Counted from the stretch's first letter, positions 17,734-27,122 are shown. The stretch: DNA of 33,970 bases from Methanobrevibacter sp. TMH8 (GCF_020148105.1 NZ_JAHLZE010000033.1:1-33970), one strand, 5' to 3'. The notes: generated by a model from the letters alone, not told the origin. A program made the numbers and translations.

Positions 17734-17913
17734 ATGTGTGAATCTAATATTTATAATACAAATGGTGACTTACTAATGGAAGATGTTATGGTTGTTGATA
17801 TTGATGGTGAAAAAATAACTATGACAGATATATTAAATGAAAAAAAAGTTATTAATGGTAAATTTATTCGGTTAGAATTAGAAGAGCATAAATTAATAAT
17901 AGAAGAAAGTTAA
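17734..17913 (+). CDS. CooT-like small nickel-binding protein
   Basis: 59 residues, starting Met-Cys-Glu, with the pattern Met-X-Asp-Val then Val-Asp-Ile-Asp-Gly-Glu-Lys-Ile-Thr-Met-Thr-Asp-Ile-Leu and a Leu-Glu-Glu-His-Lys-Leu-Ile-Ile-Glu-Glu end. Size, Cys2 and layout match the CooT/DUF2097-like small proteins; CooT binds nickel through an N-terminal Cys2 as a dimer. It is good context for the CooC ATPase in the same window, but the genes are not adjacent. A GAGGT ribosome binding site precedes the ATG. The gene lies between pyrC and a GNAT gene (33 bp gap). Confidence 0.75.
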   Translation: MCESNIYNTNGDLLMEDVMVVDIDGEKITMTDILNEKKVINGKFIRLELEEHKLIIEES

Positions 17914-17946
17914 TTTAGCATGTAAATTATCGGATTGTGTTAAATA

Positions 17947-18327
17947 ATGCATCTGAAAAAATATGAAAGAAAAGATGAAGAATCATTAATTAGTCTTCTA
18001 AAAAAAGAAGGTTGGGACTGTTATACTTCTACTAATACTATTGAAAAGTACAAAAAAGCATTACTAGAATCTATTACCTATGTTGCCTATGAAGAGAATA
18101 CTTTATGTGGATATTCACGTTCTTTAGATGATTATGGTTTTTATATTTATATATGTGATTTGTTAGTAGACAGAGATTATAGAAACAATAAAATTGGACA
18201 AAAACTTATGGAACAACTATGTATAGACTATCCTGAACATGACATATATGTAATGTCAGATGAAGATAAATTTTATCTGAAAAAAGGTTATATAAGAGAA
18301 GGAAGCATATTTAAGTTGAATAGGTAA
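17947..18327 (+). CDS. GNAT-family N-acetyltransferase
   Basis: 126 residues. The acetyl-CoA motif is Leu-Leu-Val-Asp-Arg-Asp-Tyr-Arg-Asn-Asn-Lys-Ile-Gly-Gln-Lys-Leu-Met (about 76-92), matching the Arg-X-X-Gly/Lys-Ile-Gly-X-X-Leu pattern. The end, Phe-Tyr-Leu-Lys-Lys-Gly-Tyr, is also typical. The substrate cannot be told. No clear ribosome binding site is seen; it may be translated from the same message as the CooT-like gene 33 bp upstream. Confidence 0.85.
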   Translation: MHLKKYERKDEESLISLLKKEGWDCYTSTNTIEKYKKALLESITYVAYEENTLCGYSRSLDDYGFYIYICDLLVDRDYRNNKIGQKLMEQLCIDYPEHDIYVMSDEDKFYLKKGYIREGSIFKLNR

Positions 18328-18397
18328 TAATGTACAAATAATAAAATTAAATAGAATATAAAATTTAAAAAATAAAATTAATTTAATAATATGAATA

Positions 18398-18428
18398 AAG
18401 TTAATTTATTTTTAATATAAATTAACTT
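18398..18428 (+). other. 12-bp hairpin downstream of the GNAT gene
   Basis: AAGTTAATTTAT (18398-18409) and ATAAATTAACTT (18417-18428) are perfect arms around a 7-nt loop, 70 bp after the GNAT stop. It may end transcription or be mRNA structure; no strong T-run follows. Confidence 0.45.
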
Positions 18429-18552
18429 ATAATAAAATTAATAATTAAATTCAATTATAAATTTAAATTCAATTATAAATAATTAAGTTTAAAATTAATC
18501 TATAATTAAATTAAATAATTTAATAATTAGACAATAATTAAGTAATGATAAT

Positions 18553-19197
18553 ATGTTAGAATCTATAACCTCCCTATTACAAACTTTTTTTATTGATTAT
18601 GGTGCAATAGGAGTTTTTCTTGGGAGTATAATTGAAGAAATAATAGCCCCAATTCCATCAACAATAATAATCCTTGGAAGTAGCTTTTTCATATTAGAAG
18701 GACAAAGTATTGGTTTAAACTCAGTATTGAACCTTATCTTTAGTGTATCTCTTCCTGCAGCATTAGGAATGAGTATAGGATCATTATTTATTTATGGACT
18801 TTGCTATTATATTGGAAAGCCATTTATAAGTAAGTGGGGGAAATATTTGGCTATTCGGTGGGAAGATATTGAAAAAACTGATGAAAAGTTTCAAGAGCAA
18901 ACAAATGACGAATTAATTCTGTTTGGAGTAAGAGCAATCCCTATTATTCCAAGTGTAGCTATAAGTGCATTTTGTGGAATAATAAGATATGATTTAAAAA
19001 AATATATAATAATAACATTTATTGGTGGCCTAGTAAGAGCTACTATTCTTGGATTTTTAGGTTGGCAATTTGGAAATTTTTATCAGGAAATAGCTGGACA
19101 AATTTCATTTTTAGAAGAAGTAGCTGTAATAGCTATTGTTATTGGTATAGTAGGATATATATTATATAAAAAACTAAAATCAAAAAAATCAGAATAG
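18553..19197 (+). CDS. DedA-family (VTT domain) membrane protein
   Basis: 214 residues with several hydrophobic segments (about 14-30, 32-50, 60-85, 135-165, 188-208). Conserved DedA features are Glu-Glu-Ile-Ile-Ala-Pro-Ile-Pro-Ser near 29-37, Gly-X-X-X-Gly repeats at 76-90, and Gly-Val-Arg-Ala-Ile-Pro-Ile-Ile-Pro-Ser near 124-134. DedA proteins sit in the cell membrane and include lipid flippases or scramblases; the substrate here is unknown. No strong ribosome binding site. Very AT-rich repeat sequence flanks both sides. Confidence 0.85.
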   Translation: MLESITSLLQTFFIDYGAIGVFLGSIIEEIIAPIPSTIIILGSSFFILEGQSIGLNSVLNLIFSVSLPAALGMSIGSLFIYGLCYYIGKPFISKWGKYLAIRWEDIEKTDEKFQEQTNDELILFGVRAIPIIPSVAISAFCGIIRYDLKKYIIITFIGGLVRATILGFLGWQFGNFYQEIAGQISFLEEVAVIAIVIGIVGYILYKKLKSKKSE

Positions 19198-19285
19198 AAA
19201 TAATAGAATAATAAGAATAATAAAAATAATAGAATAATAGAAATAATAATAGAATAAAAATAATAAGATAATACAAATAAGAATA
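19198..19285. repeat. AATAATAGA-type simple repeat
   Basis: Runs of AATAATAGAATAATA, AAAAATAATAG and similar, just after the DedA stop, in the convergent gap before vapC. Confidence 0.6.
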
Positions 19286-19346
19286 TAAAAATAGCAATTA
19301 TTTTTATAAGAAATATTATTATAAGATATTTTAATTAATATTTTAA

Positions 19347-19739
19347 TTAATAAATTCTATTAATATTTTTATTTAAATCAAAATGTTCATCAAATGAAGC
19401 TATTTCCTTTATTTCTAATTCTTCCATTACACACATAAATATAAAGTCAAAAAAAGGTAATCTTTTTTCGTAATTCATAATCATTTTCATGGCTTGATTA
19501 TAAAAATGATGATCTTCTATAATTGTATAATTTTTATTCAAAATATAATAAAGTTCCATTATCTTTTCTTTATCTAATTTTAATTTATTGTGTAGAACAT
19601 TCACGACCTCAGATATTATCAATCTAGATATTATCTGTTCCTTACCAACAATATCTTTAGATATTTTCAATGCTTTTTGATGATGTTTTTCACTAGTTAC
19701 ATAGTAAGAAACTATAAAGCTAGTATCAAGAAATATCAT
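19347..19739 (-). CDS. vapC: PIN-domain toxin VapC
   Basis: 130 residues, typical VapC length. Acidic residues of the PIN active site can be placed: Asp5 (Ile-Phe-Leu-Asp-Thr-Ser), Glu44 (Ile-Ser-Glu-Val), Asp98 (Phe-Phe-Asp-Phe) and Asp117 (Ser-Phe-Asp-Glu). VapC proteins are Mg-dependent RNases, often cutting tRNA or rRNA. Its ATG overlaps the last base of the antitoxin by four bases (ATGA), so the two are translated together, with the antitoxin first. The target RNA cannot be told. Toxin and antitoxin genes are mobile; base composition here is like the surroundings, so no sign of recent transfer is seen. Confidence 0.85.
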   Translation of the reverse strand: MIFLDTSFIVSYYVTSEKHHQKALKISKDIVGKEQIISRLIISEVVNVLHNKLKLDKEKIMELYYILNKNYTIIEDHHFYNQAMKMIMNYEKRLPFFDFIFMCVMEELEIKEIASFDEHFDLNKNINRIY

Positions 19740-20044
19740 AAATATCCCTTTCTTATTTTTCTTACAATTTTTACAGCATTAAAAGGTTTATCAGTTATAA
19801 ACATCCCAGCCATTTTCTCGATTTCTTCAGGATCTGGGTTATAAGTGTCGTTGTTAGCTATTAAATAATTAGGTATTTTATCTACTGATTTTTCTGATTC
19901 AAGCCCTTTTTTCAAGTATTTATTAATTATTTCAGTTTGTGTAGTGTTTTTATTTAAAGCAACGACTTTAATCCTCTTCATAACATCTTTATCAAGATTT
20001 AAAGTAGTTCTTATTTTGTTTTCATTTTTCATATTAAATACCAT
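19736..20044 (-). CDS. vapB: Ribbon-helix-helix antitoxin of VapB type
   Basis: 102 residues. Lys-Ile-Arg-Thr-Thr-Leu-Asn-Leu-Asp-Lys-Asp-Val-Met-Lys-Arg-Ile-Lys-Val-Val-Ala at about 9-28 is a ribbon-helix-helix fold; the rest is the toxin-binding region. It would repress its own promoter and neutralise VapC. The first ATG at 20042-20044 has no clear ribosome binding site; the second, at 20030-20032 (Met-Lys-Asn-Glu-Asn), is equally possible. A 10-bp palindrome at 20101-20128 upstream is a likely operator. Confidence 0.8.
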   Translation of the reverse strand: MVFNMKNENKIRTTLNLDKDVMKRIKVVALNKNTTQTEIINKYLKKGLESEKSVDKIPNYLIANNDTYNPDPEEIEKMAGMFITDKPFNAVKIVRKIRKGYL

Positions 20045-20100
20045 TTATACAATATACCAAATATGTAATATAATTATATGTTTATATTGATTTATATGAT

Positions 20101-20128
20101 TTAGCATATATAAATAATTATATGCTAA
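20101..20128 (-). promoter_or_regulatory. Palindromic operator candidate of vapBC
   Basis: TTAGCATATA (20101-20110) and TATATGCTAA (20119-20128) are perfect 10-bp arms around 8 bp. They lie about 57-84 bp before the antitoxin start and overlap TATA-like sequence, as expected for autoregulation. Confidence 0.55.
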
Positions 20129-20339
20129 TAATTAATTATCATATATTTTTTATTTAATTATATTTATATGAAATCGTGAAAAAGCATCTAATAAAAAATA
20201 ATGAATATAATAATGAGTTATAACAATATGAATTAGAACAATATTATTATAAAAATGTTAGAATAATATGATTAGAATTAGCAAATAATTATCATTCTAT
20301 AAAAATAAGTAAATATTAATTATAAATTAAATAGTAAAA

Positions 20340-20381
20340 TAATAAGTAAAAAAATAAGAAAATAGATGGATAAACCATCTA
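20340..20381 (-). terminator. Terminator of the mvh operon
   Basis: TAGATGG (20363-20369) and CCATCTA (20375-20381) form a 7-bp hairpin with a 5-nt loop; on the minus strand it is followed by T-rich sequence including seven T in a row (complement of about 20349-20354 and flanks). It lies about 30 bp after the mvhB stop. Confidence 0.65.
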
Positions 20382-20409
20382 ATATTTAATTAAAAATCTC
20401 TTTTTGTGT

Positions 20410-21645
20410 TTATCTGAATTCCATTGCATCTTTAGGACATGCTTCGATACATTGTTCACATAAGGTACAGAAACCAACGAGAGGTAAATTACCTTCGTCT
20501 TTGAGTTTCAACATATCATATGGACAAACATCGATACAATCTCCACATTGATTACATTTAGCTGGATTGAAAACAATTCTGTTTCTTTCAACAATTTCAC
20601 CATTGTATACTTTGTCAATAGGAGCTAAAGTTAAAGCACCTTCAGGACATGCAGCAGCACATGCTCCACATCTAACACACATATTAAATGATGGTTCTTT
20701 GTTGGTTTGTTCTTCTCCAGGTATTTGTACTCCGTCCTTTCTAACTACACGAATAGCTTCAGAAGGACAAGCTGTTGCACAAGTTCCTAAGAAATCACAT
20801 TTTTCAGGATTGTTAACTACACCTTCTTCGTTTGCAGGTTTAGCATCTCCCCATTCGACATCTAAACTAATAGCATCAACTGGACAGATTTTTTCACATA
20901 AACTACAAGCGGCACAAATAGATGGAAGATTTACAGTTAAGTTAGAGTTTGCTTCAATGAAATCACCAGGACAAGCATCAACACAGCTGTTACATCCAAT
21001 ACAAGTTTCTTCATCTAAAGTGAATGACTTGATTTCTTTTGAACGTTTTTCTGGTTTTATTTTTGAAATGAATACTGCATCCCATGGGCAAGTTTGAGAA
21101 CAAATACCACATTTTATACAAGTATCTTCATCAATAACGATTTCTCCACCAACTTCTTCAAGTGTAATAGCATCGACAGGACATTCAGGGACACAAGTTC
21201 CACATCCAACACAATCTTTAATAAAGATAGGACTAGTGATTTCTAATTCACGAGTTTTAGGTTCTTTGATTCCTGGAATTCCAATTACTTGAACTGGACA
21301 AACGTCTATACATTTTTGACACATTACACAGAAACCTTGTAAATTCAAAGCTCCTTCACAATCACAAAGCTTCAATGTTTGAGGTGGGCATATTTCTACG
21401 CAATCCCCACATTGATTACATTTAGCTGGATTGAAAACAATTCTTGCTTGGGTGTCTCCACTCTCATCAATGAGTAATTCATCTACACTGAGTGCACCTT
21501 GTGGGCAAGTTTCAACACATTTAGGTTCCCCACCACAGATATCACAATAGACAACTTTTTGGTCCTCTAATTCAATAGCTGTAGTTGGGCAAGTTCCTTC
21601 ACATGCTCCACATTTGATGCAGTCTTCTTGATTGACTACGATCAT
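20410..21645 (-). CDS. mvhB: Polyferredoxin MvhB
   Basis: 411 residues made of six tandem two-cluster ferredoxin modules. Twelve Cys-X2-Cys-X2-Cys-X3-Cys-Pro sites can be counted. The second has extra residues (Cys37-X5-Cys43), and the ninth reads Cys283-Asp-Phe-Leu286-Gly-Thr-Cys289-X3-Cys293, so one usual cysteine is Leu. Eleven or twelve [4Fe-4S] clusters are therefore expected. MvhB is thought to carry electrons from the Mvh hydrogenase/heterodisulfide reductase complex to other redox partners. It is the last gene of mvhDGAB, 15 bp after mvhA, with an AGGAGTG ribosome binding site and a hairpin terminator downstream. Confidence 0.95.
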   Translation of the reverse strand: MIVVNQEDCIKCGACEGTCPTTAIELEDQKVVYCDICGGEPKCVETCPQGALSVDELLIDESGDTQARIVFNPAKCNQCGDCVEICPPQTLKLCDCEGALNLQGFCVMCQKCIDVCPVQVIGIPGIKEPKTRELEITSPIFIKDCVGCGTCVPECPVDAITLEEVGGEIVIDEDTCIKCGICSQTCPWDAVFISKIKPEKRSKEIKSFTLDEETCIGCNSCVDACPGDFIEANSNLTVNLPSICAACSLCEKICPVDAISLDVEWGDAKPANEEGVVNNPEKCDFLGTCATACPSEAIRVVRKDGVQIPGEEQTNKEPSFNMCVRCGACAAACPEGALTLAPIDKVYNGEIVERNRIVFNPAKCNQCGDCIDVCPYDMLKLKDEGNLPLVGFCTLCEQCIEACPKDAMEFR

Positions 21646-21660
21646 TTGTTACACTCCTAT

Positions 21661-23088
21661 TTAGACTTTTTTAATTAAATTGCCTTCACTATCATAAACT
21701 TCTACAGTAGCTAATCTCATTTGACTATCCATTGAGTGAGTAGCGCAGGATAAACATGGGTCGTATGCTCTGATAACCATTTCCATTAAGTTGAAAATAC
21801 TATCATCTACTTCAACACCTGGTTTAATATAGTCTTTAGCTACTTTTTGAATACCCATTTCCATAGCTGGGTTGTTTTGTATGGTTGCAACAACAATGTT
21901 AACATTAGTCATTAAACCATCATCATCAGTTTTATAATGGTGTATTAAAGTTCCACGAGGAGCTTCTACAATACCTGCACCTTCACCAGCTACTCTTTCA
22001 ATTGCATCTGGGAATTTTTTACCAGATAAATCACCTTCTAAGTGACTAACTGCACATTCAGCTGAAGCTAAAAGTTCGATTAATCTAGCCCAGTGGAAGA
22101 GTAATGGTGCTTGACCATATCCAAATTTGTCATGGAATTCTTTGAATCTGTCTTGAGCAAGTGGTGCTGCATCAGGCATTTTATCAGCTACATTAATTCT
22201 TGATAATGGAGCTACTCTGTAAATACCATCAGGGTATCCTAATTCTTTAATATAAGGGAATTTTAACCAAGAGTAAGGTTTTACATGTTCTGCAACAATA
22301 TCTAAGTATTCGAGATTGTTGTATTCATATTCAACTTTAGAACCATCTTTACTTTTGATTCTGACATCACCGTTGTAAACATCCCAAACACCATCTTTAG
22401 TTATACCACAATGTCTAGTGTCGCCGAAATTACCTAAAGAGTTTACTAAGTCAATTTTTTCTTCAAATATAGGAGTAGCTAAGTCTAAAGTTGCTTGAGC
22501 TAATTCTACGTTTTGTTGAGCTTTACCAAGTAAATCTTTTTGGGTTTCTGCATCGAGTTCAGTAGAAATTCCACCAGGAGTTGATGAAGTTGGGTGAATT
22601 GGTCTTCCACCAACAGCTTTAACAATATCTAAACCGTTTTTTCTCATTTGAATAGCTTGTAAAGCTACTTCAGGCATATCTTTAATAACTTGGAAAACAT
22701 TTCTTGTTTTTCTAGTTCCTTCAGGAATAACTAAATCAGGAGCTGCTAAGAAATAAAAGTGTAATGCATGGGAGTGCATATATGAACCCCAATTCATTAA
22801 TTCTCTCATTTTATAAGCATCTGGTAAGATATCGTCATCATTAAATCCATAACATTGATCAGCAGCTTTTGCAGCAGCTAAGTGGTGTTGTACATCACAA
22901 ATACCACAAATTCTTGGGACAATCCTAGGAGCTTCCTCAACAGGACGTCCTTGCATGAATTTTTCAAATCCTCTAAATTCCATTACATGTAATCTTGTAT
23001 CTTGTACATTTCCTGCATCGTCAAGTTGGACTGTAATTTTTGCGTGTCCTTCAATACGAGTTACAGGTTCCATAGTAAGTTTTACCAT
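21661..23088 (-). CDS. mvhA: F420-non-reducing [NiFe] hydrogenase large subunit MvhA
   Basis: 475 residues. The N-terminal nickel ligands are in Arg-Ile-Cys61-Gly-Ile-Cys64-Asp, the C-terminal ligands in Asp-Pro-Cys445-Leu-Ser-Cys448-Ala-Thr-His451. The 24 residues after His451 should be cut off by a maturation protease once nickel is in place. It holds the NiFe site that splits H2 in the cytoplasmic Mvh-Hdr complex. It follows mvhG by 2 bp and has a strong GGAGGTAA site. All essential cysteines are present. Confidence 0.97.
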   Translation of the reverse strand: MVKLTMEPVTRIEGHAKITVQLDDAGNVQDTRLHVMEFRGFEKFMQGRPVEEAPRIVPRICGICDVQHHLAAAKAADQCYGFNDDDILPDAYKMRELMNWGSYMHSHALHFYFLAAPDLVIPEGTRKTRNVFQVIKDMPEVALQAIQMRKNGLDIVKAVGGRPIHPTSSTPGGISTELDAETQKDLLGKAQQNVELAQATLDLATPIFEEKIDLVNSLGNFGDTRHCGITKDGVWDVYNGDVRIKSKDGSKVEYEYNNLEYLDIVAEHVKPYSWLKFPYIKELGYPDGIYRVAPLSRINVADKMPDAAPLAQDRFKEFHDKFGYGQAPLLFHWARLIELLASAECAVSHLEGDLSGKKFPDAIERVAGEGAGIVEAPRGTLIHHYKTDDDGLMTNVNIVVATIQNNPAMEMGIQKVAKDYIKPGVEVDDSIFNLMEMVIRAYDPCLSCATHSMDSQMRLATVEVYDSEGNLIKKV

Positions 23089-23090
23089 AT

Positions 23091-24017
23091 TTACTTACCT
23101 CCTTTTTGCATTTTTGCAGGTATTAAAGCAGCTGGTAATGTGAAGGTATAGAAAGTACCAACAATATCATCTAATTGATTAGCTACTTGTTCTGGGTCTA
23201 TGGTTTTATCTTCTTCTACCCCATAATCAGATGCAATAGCACTAATCATTTTAGCACCTTGATCTTTAACTTTGGAAGTAGGTCCATAACAACCTCTACA
23301 TTGGATAGCTATAGATGGGCATTCTGCACCACATAATGATATGGTAGCTGGTCCCATACAGATTAATCCTTGAGGTATTAAACATAAATCATCTTCAGGT
23401 TTTCCAATTTCAAATTGTCTTTTAATGACATCCATAGCTAAACCTTCAGGTGGTTTTTCTCTTGGACAAACATCACAAAGATTTGTAGTTGGTAATTCAA
23501 CATTTTCTCCTTTTAATAAAGCCAAAACAGCTTCAGCTACAACATCAGATCTTGGAGGGCAACCAGGTACAACTAAATCTACATCGATTGCTTCACCTAA
23601 TGGTCTGACTCTGCTTTCTAAGGTTGGTACATCTTCATTAGGAATAATTCCTTCTTCATTTACAGTACTAGGAGAATTAATATAAGCTTCTTGTTCTAAG
23701 TCTTCTACAGTGTGTAAGTTACCTAATCCAGGTATTCCACCATATGCAGAACAAGTTCCATAACAAATGATGAAGTTTGCTTTTTCTCTTAATTCTTCCG
23801 CTAATTCTCTGTTTTCTTCATTACGAATTCCACCTTCAATAATTACTACATCCATTTCAGGAATTTCATCATATTTAGTATCCATTAAAACTGGTGAAAA
23901 TTCGAAATCAGCTAATTCTAAAACATCTAATAAAGATTCGTGAAAATCAGCAATTGATAAGTGACAACCAGAGCATCCTCCGAGCCACATTGTTCCTATT
24001 TTTGCTTTTTCTGCCAT
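23091..24017 (-). CDS. mvhG: F420-non-reducing [NiFe] hydrogenase small subunit MvhG
   Basis: 308 residues. The N-terminus has [11 protein letters not shown], the proximal cluster start of hydrogenase small subunits. Further cysteines in Tyr-Gly-Thr-Cys, Val-Pro-Gly-Cys-Pro-Pro, Asn-Leu-Cys-Asp-Val-Cys-Pro-Arg, and the C-terminal Cys-Gly-Ala-Glu-Cys, Cys-Arg-Gly-Cys region make three [4Fe-4S] clusters. No Tat signal, so the enzyme is cytoplasmic. It passes electrons from MvhA to MvhD. GGAGG ribosome binding site; 14 bp after mvhD. Confidence 0.97.
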   Translation of the reverse strand: MAEKAKIGTMWLGGCSGCHLSIADFHESLLDVLELADFEFSPVLMDTKYDEIPEMDVVIIEGGIRNEENRELAEELREKANFIICYGTCSAYGGIPGLGNLHTVEDLEQEAYINSPSTVNEEGIIPNEDVPTLESRVRPLGEAIDVDLVVPGCPPRSDVVAEAVLALLKGENVELPTTNLCDVCPREKPPEGLAMDVIKRQFEIGKPEDDLCLIPQGLICMGPATISLCGAECPSIAIQCRGCYGPTSKVKDQGAKMISAIASDYGVEEDKTIDPEQVANQLDDIVGTFYTFTLPAALIPAKMQKGGK

Positions 24018-24031
24018 TTTATTTCCTCCAC

Positions 24032-24460
24032 TTAGGCCTCAGCATCTAACTGTTCTTTCAATGGTGCAGGACCTAATTCTTTAATACGGTTTACCATCAT
24101 CTTAACAGTTTCTGCAAATTTTTCACCTTCAGATGCAGAAATCCAATCGTGATAGATTCTTTCTTTTCCGATTCCCATATCTTCAGCTAACTTATAAACT
24201 AATCTCATTCTTCTGTCTAATTTATAGTTACCTGCGTCATAATGGCAGTCACCGTGGTGGCAACCTGCAACAATTACACCATCTGCTCCTTCACGGAATG
24301 CTTTCAATATAAATTGAGGTTCAATTCTTCCAGAACACATTACCCTAATTACTCTAATATTAGGCGGGTATTGCATCCTAGCTGTACCTGCAGTATCTGC
24401 TCCACCATAGGAACACCAGTTGCAACAAAACATTACAATTTTTACGTCATCTTCAGCCAT
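24032..24460 (-). CDS. mvhD: Hydrogenase/Hdr linker subunit MvhD
   Basis: 142 residues, the usual size. Cys12, Cys13, Cys16, Cys42, Cys67 and Cys72 supply the [2Fe-2S] ligands expected in MvhD. It is the link that passes electrons from MvhG to HdrA. First gene of the operon mvhDGAB, with a strong GGAGG site 8 nt before the ATG. The C-terminal domain of HdrA in this window has the same backbone pattern without the cysteines. A minus-strand TATA-like AAGATATAAAAA around 24550-24561 could be the operon promoter. Confidence 0.97.
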   Translation of the reverse strand: MAEDDVKIVMFCCNWCSYGGADTAGTARMQYPPNIRVIRVMCSGRIEPQFILKAFREGADGVIVAGCHHGDCHYDAGNYKLDRRMRLVYKLAEDMGIGKERIYHDWISASEGEKFAETVKMMVNRIKELGPAPLKEQLDAEA

Positions 24461-24786
24461 AGAGTTTCCTCCATTTTAATATTTTTAATTCAAATATTTT
24501 TAATTTATTTTTAAAATCTAAATTCCTATATTAAGTTAAATTCATGAAAAGAATTTTTATATCTTATTTAAGAATTAAGAATTTGTATTTAAATTTTTAA
24601 TTACATATACATGTATACATTATAAAAAACAATTTAGAAGTGCTAAAACACTAATTATACAAATTTTATCCATAATTAGTCATATTAGCCATCTACTATT
24701 CTAACCAACTATGCCAATAGATCATTTGATAACAATTATTAGCAATTTTGTAAATATTTTCTAATTGTTTTTTAATTGTACCTCAA

Positions 24787-24883
24787 TGAGCTAGCTCAGC
24801 GTTACATTAATGTACTGTTAATACATTAGATTGATGTTAATATAAAGGTTACTTAGAGATTAAAGTCGAAAGATTTATATATG
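24787..24883 (+). promoter_or_regulatory. Orphan promoter with upstream palindromes
   Basis: Perfect palindromes TGAGCTAGCTCA (24787-24798) and TACATTAATGTA (24803-24814), then a further ACATTA...TGATGT half-site pair (24823-24836). They precede CGAAAGATTTATATATG (24867-24883), one of the best BRE-plus-TATA matches in the window. Transcription would start near 24907 but no convincing gene follows, so a small RNA is possible. Confidence 0.45.
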
Positions 24884-25390
24884 ATATTACGTTTCAAGAA
24901 AATAATATTATAATACAAAAAATTAGTCGAATAAACGAATGAAAATGAAATATAAGTATATTTTAAGAATATTTAAAGATATAAATTGTTAAAAATCTAT
25001 TAAAAAGAATAAATTATGATAATAATAGTTATAATAATTAAAAAAACAATTTAAACTCCTAATATTATTAAATATTCGATGAAAGAAGATAGATAAGAGA
25101 TAAAATAATTAGTCACACGTAAAAATATAAATATAATAATAATGAAATTTTAATTAGTAACACATTTTACATGATTTTAATTAATAATTTCCATTAGATG
25201 AAACAAATATCCTTATAAGTCCAATCAAAATATAATTCATATAAAAATGAGTACATTTATATTATTTATTAGACATTCAATTAAATTTAAAAAGGATATA
25301 TTAAATTTATTATTAAATATTATTATTAATATTATAATAATTATTTATAATAATTATAAAATTAGTTTAAATGTTTTAATATTTTATTTA

Positions 25391-26127
25391 AAAATGTGTG
25401 AAAAAAGGGATGTGATCTTAACAGATCTAATCAGGGGGTGAATACATCATTATACAAACAAAATATATTACTATATTTGTCCATATTAAAAAAAACATAT
25501 AAGTTCTTTAAAAGATCATGGAAAACCCTTTTTTTATCACACATTCTTTTTTGATTAATAAAATCAATGATGTAAAAATAATAGATTCTCCCATGACATA
25601 AATTGCCAAAATCTATACAAAATTTACATTAAAAAGAGCATTTACTCAAGAAAATATTTCCAAAAAGCTCTTCAATCATTTATTAATCAGAAGAAGATTA
25701 CCCTAAAAATAATTAGATAACATTCTTCTCATTAATAAAAAAATTAATATGAAAATAATAAAAATCAGACCTTTATAAACCTATATCTCATACAAATAAT
25801 TTAAATAAACACATTTAACTACAAAAATATTCCATATATAAAAATATCCTCCCATTTTATAAAATTACTCCTATTTTTTCTTATTTTATTTCATTGAAGA
25901 AAAATTTAATGAAATAAAAAAAAACAAAATATATATTCCATATTAAAATAATAAAATAATCAAATCAACAATTTTAAAATTATAATATATATTTAATTGT
26001 AATATAGTTTTAACTATACAATATGTTTAACAAACCATCTATATAAATATATTGATTTTGGAATATATTTTTTCCAGTAAAAATATAAACATATTAATCA
26101 AAAACAGTTACAAATTTATGAAAAATA
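25391..26127 (-). ncRNA. Copy B of the duplicated ~750-bp structured element
   Basis: It shares with 1951-2703 the left box (25433-25441), the 11-bp stem 25552-25562 with 25679-25689, the 6-bp stem 25634-25639 with 25667-25672, the 7-bp stem 25689-25695 with 25723-25729, and a right box with the TATA-like complement of AAAAATATAAAC at 26079-26090. Box-to-box distance is 620 bp here and 633 bp in copy A. Stem sequences partly differ while pairing is kept. There is no adhesin gene beyond its left end, so this copy would be a free-standing RNA or a relic. The dif-like sites of copy A are absent. Confidence 0.5.
25884..25919. other. 12-bp hairpin inside element B
   Basis: TTTTATTTCATT and its reverse complement AATGAAATAAAA flank a 12-nt loop, around the position where copy A has its dif-like sites. 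It is not dif-like. Confidence 0.4.
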
Positions 26128-26341
26128 GAAAAGATAAAAAGAATTATAAAAATGATTTATAAAAATATATAAACAATTATAAAAGAATTATAAAAAGGGT
26201 TAGAAAACCTATATTATACAATAAAAATTAGATTAATCTATTGAAAATATTTATAACTTGAAAAACATAAATATAAAAATTAAAATACATTAAACTAATT
26301 CTAATATCAGATTGCTGTAAATTTTATTAAATAGTAAATGA

Positions 26342-26357
26342 AAAGGTGTGAGAGATG
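26342..26357 (+). promoter_or_regulatory. sufC ribosome binding site and start
   Basis: AAAGGTG at 26342-26348 lies 6 nt before the sufC ATG (26355-26357), which supports this start. Confidence 0.7.
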
Positions 26358-27122
26358 TTACTTGAAATAACTGATTTGGCAGTTGAAGTGAATGGCAGAC
26401 GTGTCTTAAAAGATATTGATTTGACCATAAAAGAAGGGGAAACCCATGTACTTTTAGGCCCTAATGGAAGTGGTAAAAGTACATTATTTATGAGTATTCT
26501 TGGATTTCCAAAATATAAAATTGTTGGAGGAAGTATAATCTTCAAAGGAGAAGATATAACTAATCTTAATACTACAGAACGTGTTAAACGTGGAATAGGA
26601 GTTAGCTTCCAAAATCCTCCAGCTATTAGAGGAGTGAATTTAAAGGATCTTCTTAAAGTAGAAAGCGGACATGATCCAAAAGAAGAAAATCTAACTACAG
26701 AAATGCAATTACTTGCTAATAAGCTTAAATTTAATGAAGATTTTCTTGAAAGAGATGTTAACCTTGGATTTTCTGGAGGAGAGGTTAAACGTTCTGAAAT
26801 ACTTCAATTACTTGCTCAAAAGCCAGATTTTACTATGTTTGATGAACCAGATTCTGGTGTTGACATTGAAAATGTTGAATTACTTGCTGAAGAAATAAAT
26901 GTGCTTCTCGATAAAGATAAAAAGCCAGGACAACGTCAAAGATCAGGACTACTTATTACTCACCTAGGTTATATACTTAACTTTGTTGGAGCTGATATGG
27001 CTCATGTTTTGATGGATGGAAAAATAGCTTGTTCTGGAAATCCAGATGAAATATTAAATGATATACGAAAAGAAGGATTTAAAGGATGTGTTGAATGTGC
27101 AAGATGTGTTACAAAAAGCTGA
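26355..27122 (+). CDS. sufC: Iron-sulfur cluster assembly ATPase SufC
   Basis: 255 residues, ABC-type ATPase. Walker A Gly-Pro-Asn-Gly-Ser-Gly-Lys-Ser-Thr is at 35-43, the signature Phe-Ser-Gly-Gly-Glu near 138-142, and Walker B Thr-Met-Phe-Asp-Glu-Pro-Asp-Ser-Gly-Val-Asp follows. It drives conformational change in the SufB scaffold that builds Fe-S clusters. The C-terminus ends Gly-Cys245-Val-Glu-Cys248-Ala-Arg-Cys251, a Cys-X2-Cys-X2-Cys tail that could bind metal; I do not know whether all archaeal SufC have it. The last codons overlap sufB. It sits between two cluster-rich enzyme operons. Confidence 0.93.
   Translation: MLLEITDLAVEVNGRRVLKDIDLTIKEGETHVLLGPNGSGKSTLFMSILGFPKYKIVGGSIIFKGEDITNLNTTERVKRGIGVSFQNPPAIRGVNLKDLLKVESGHDPKEENLTTEMQLLANKLKFNEDFLERDVNLGFSGGEVKRSEILQLLAQKPDFTMFDEPDSGVDIENVELLAEEINVLLDKDKKPGQRQRSGLLITHLGYILNFVGADMAHVLMDGKIACSGNPDEILNDIRKEGFKGCVECARCVTKS

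Larger units (their letters stand above)
24461..26354. other. 1.9-kb gene-free region between mvhD and sufC
   Basis: It contains the mvh promoter region, palindrome TATACATGTATA (24606-24617), the orphan promoter cluster at 24787-24883, and element copy B at 25391-26127, then the sufC promoter. The open frame at 25247-25441 is AT-driven and not credible; a possible 17-codon frame follows an ATG at 24939. No tRNA or rRNA is seen. Confidence 0.6.

Noticed and set aside
20567-21097. A 176-codon plus-strand frame opposite mvhB
   Set aside because: It is the mirror of the Cys-rich repeats of mvhB; no start signal and no family.
24781-24850. tRNA-like stretch with GCTAGCTCAGCG
   Set aside because: It resembles a D-arm, but there is no acceptor stem match, no anticodon arm and no GGTTCGAATC-type T-arm.
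25247-25441. A 64-codon plus-strand frame rich in Ile and Asn
   Set aside because: It is low-complexity AT translation without a ribosome binding site and runs into the left box of element B.
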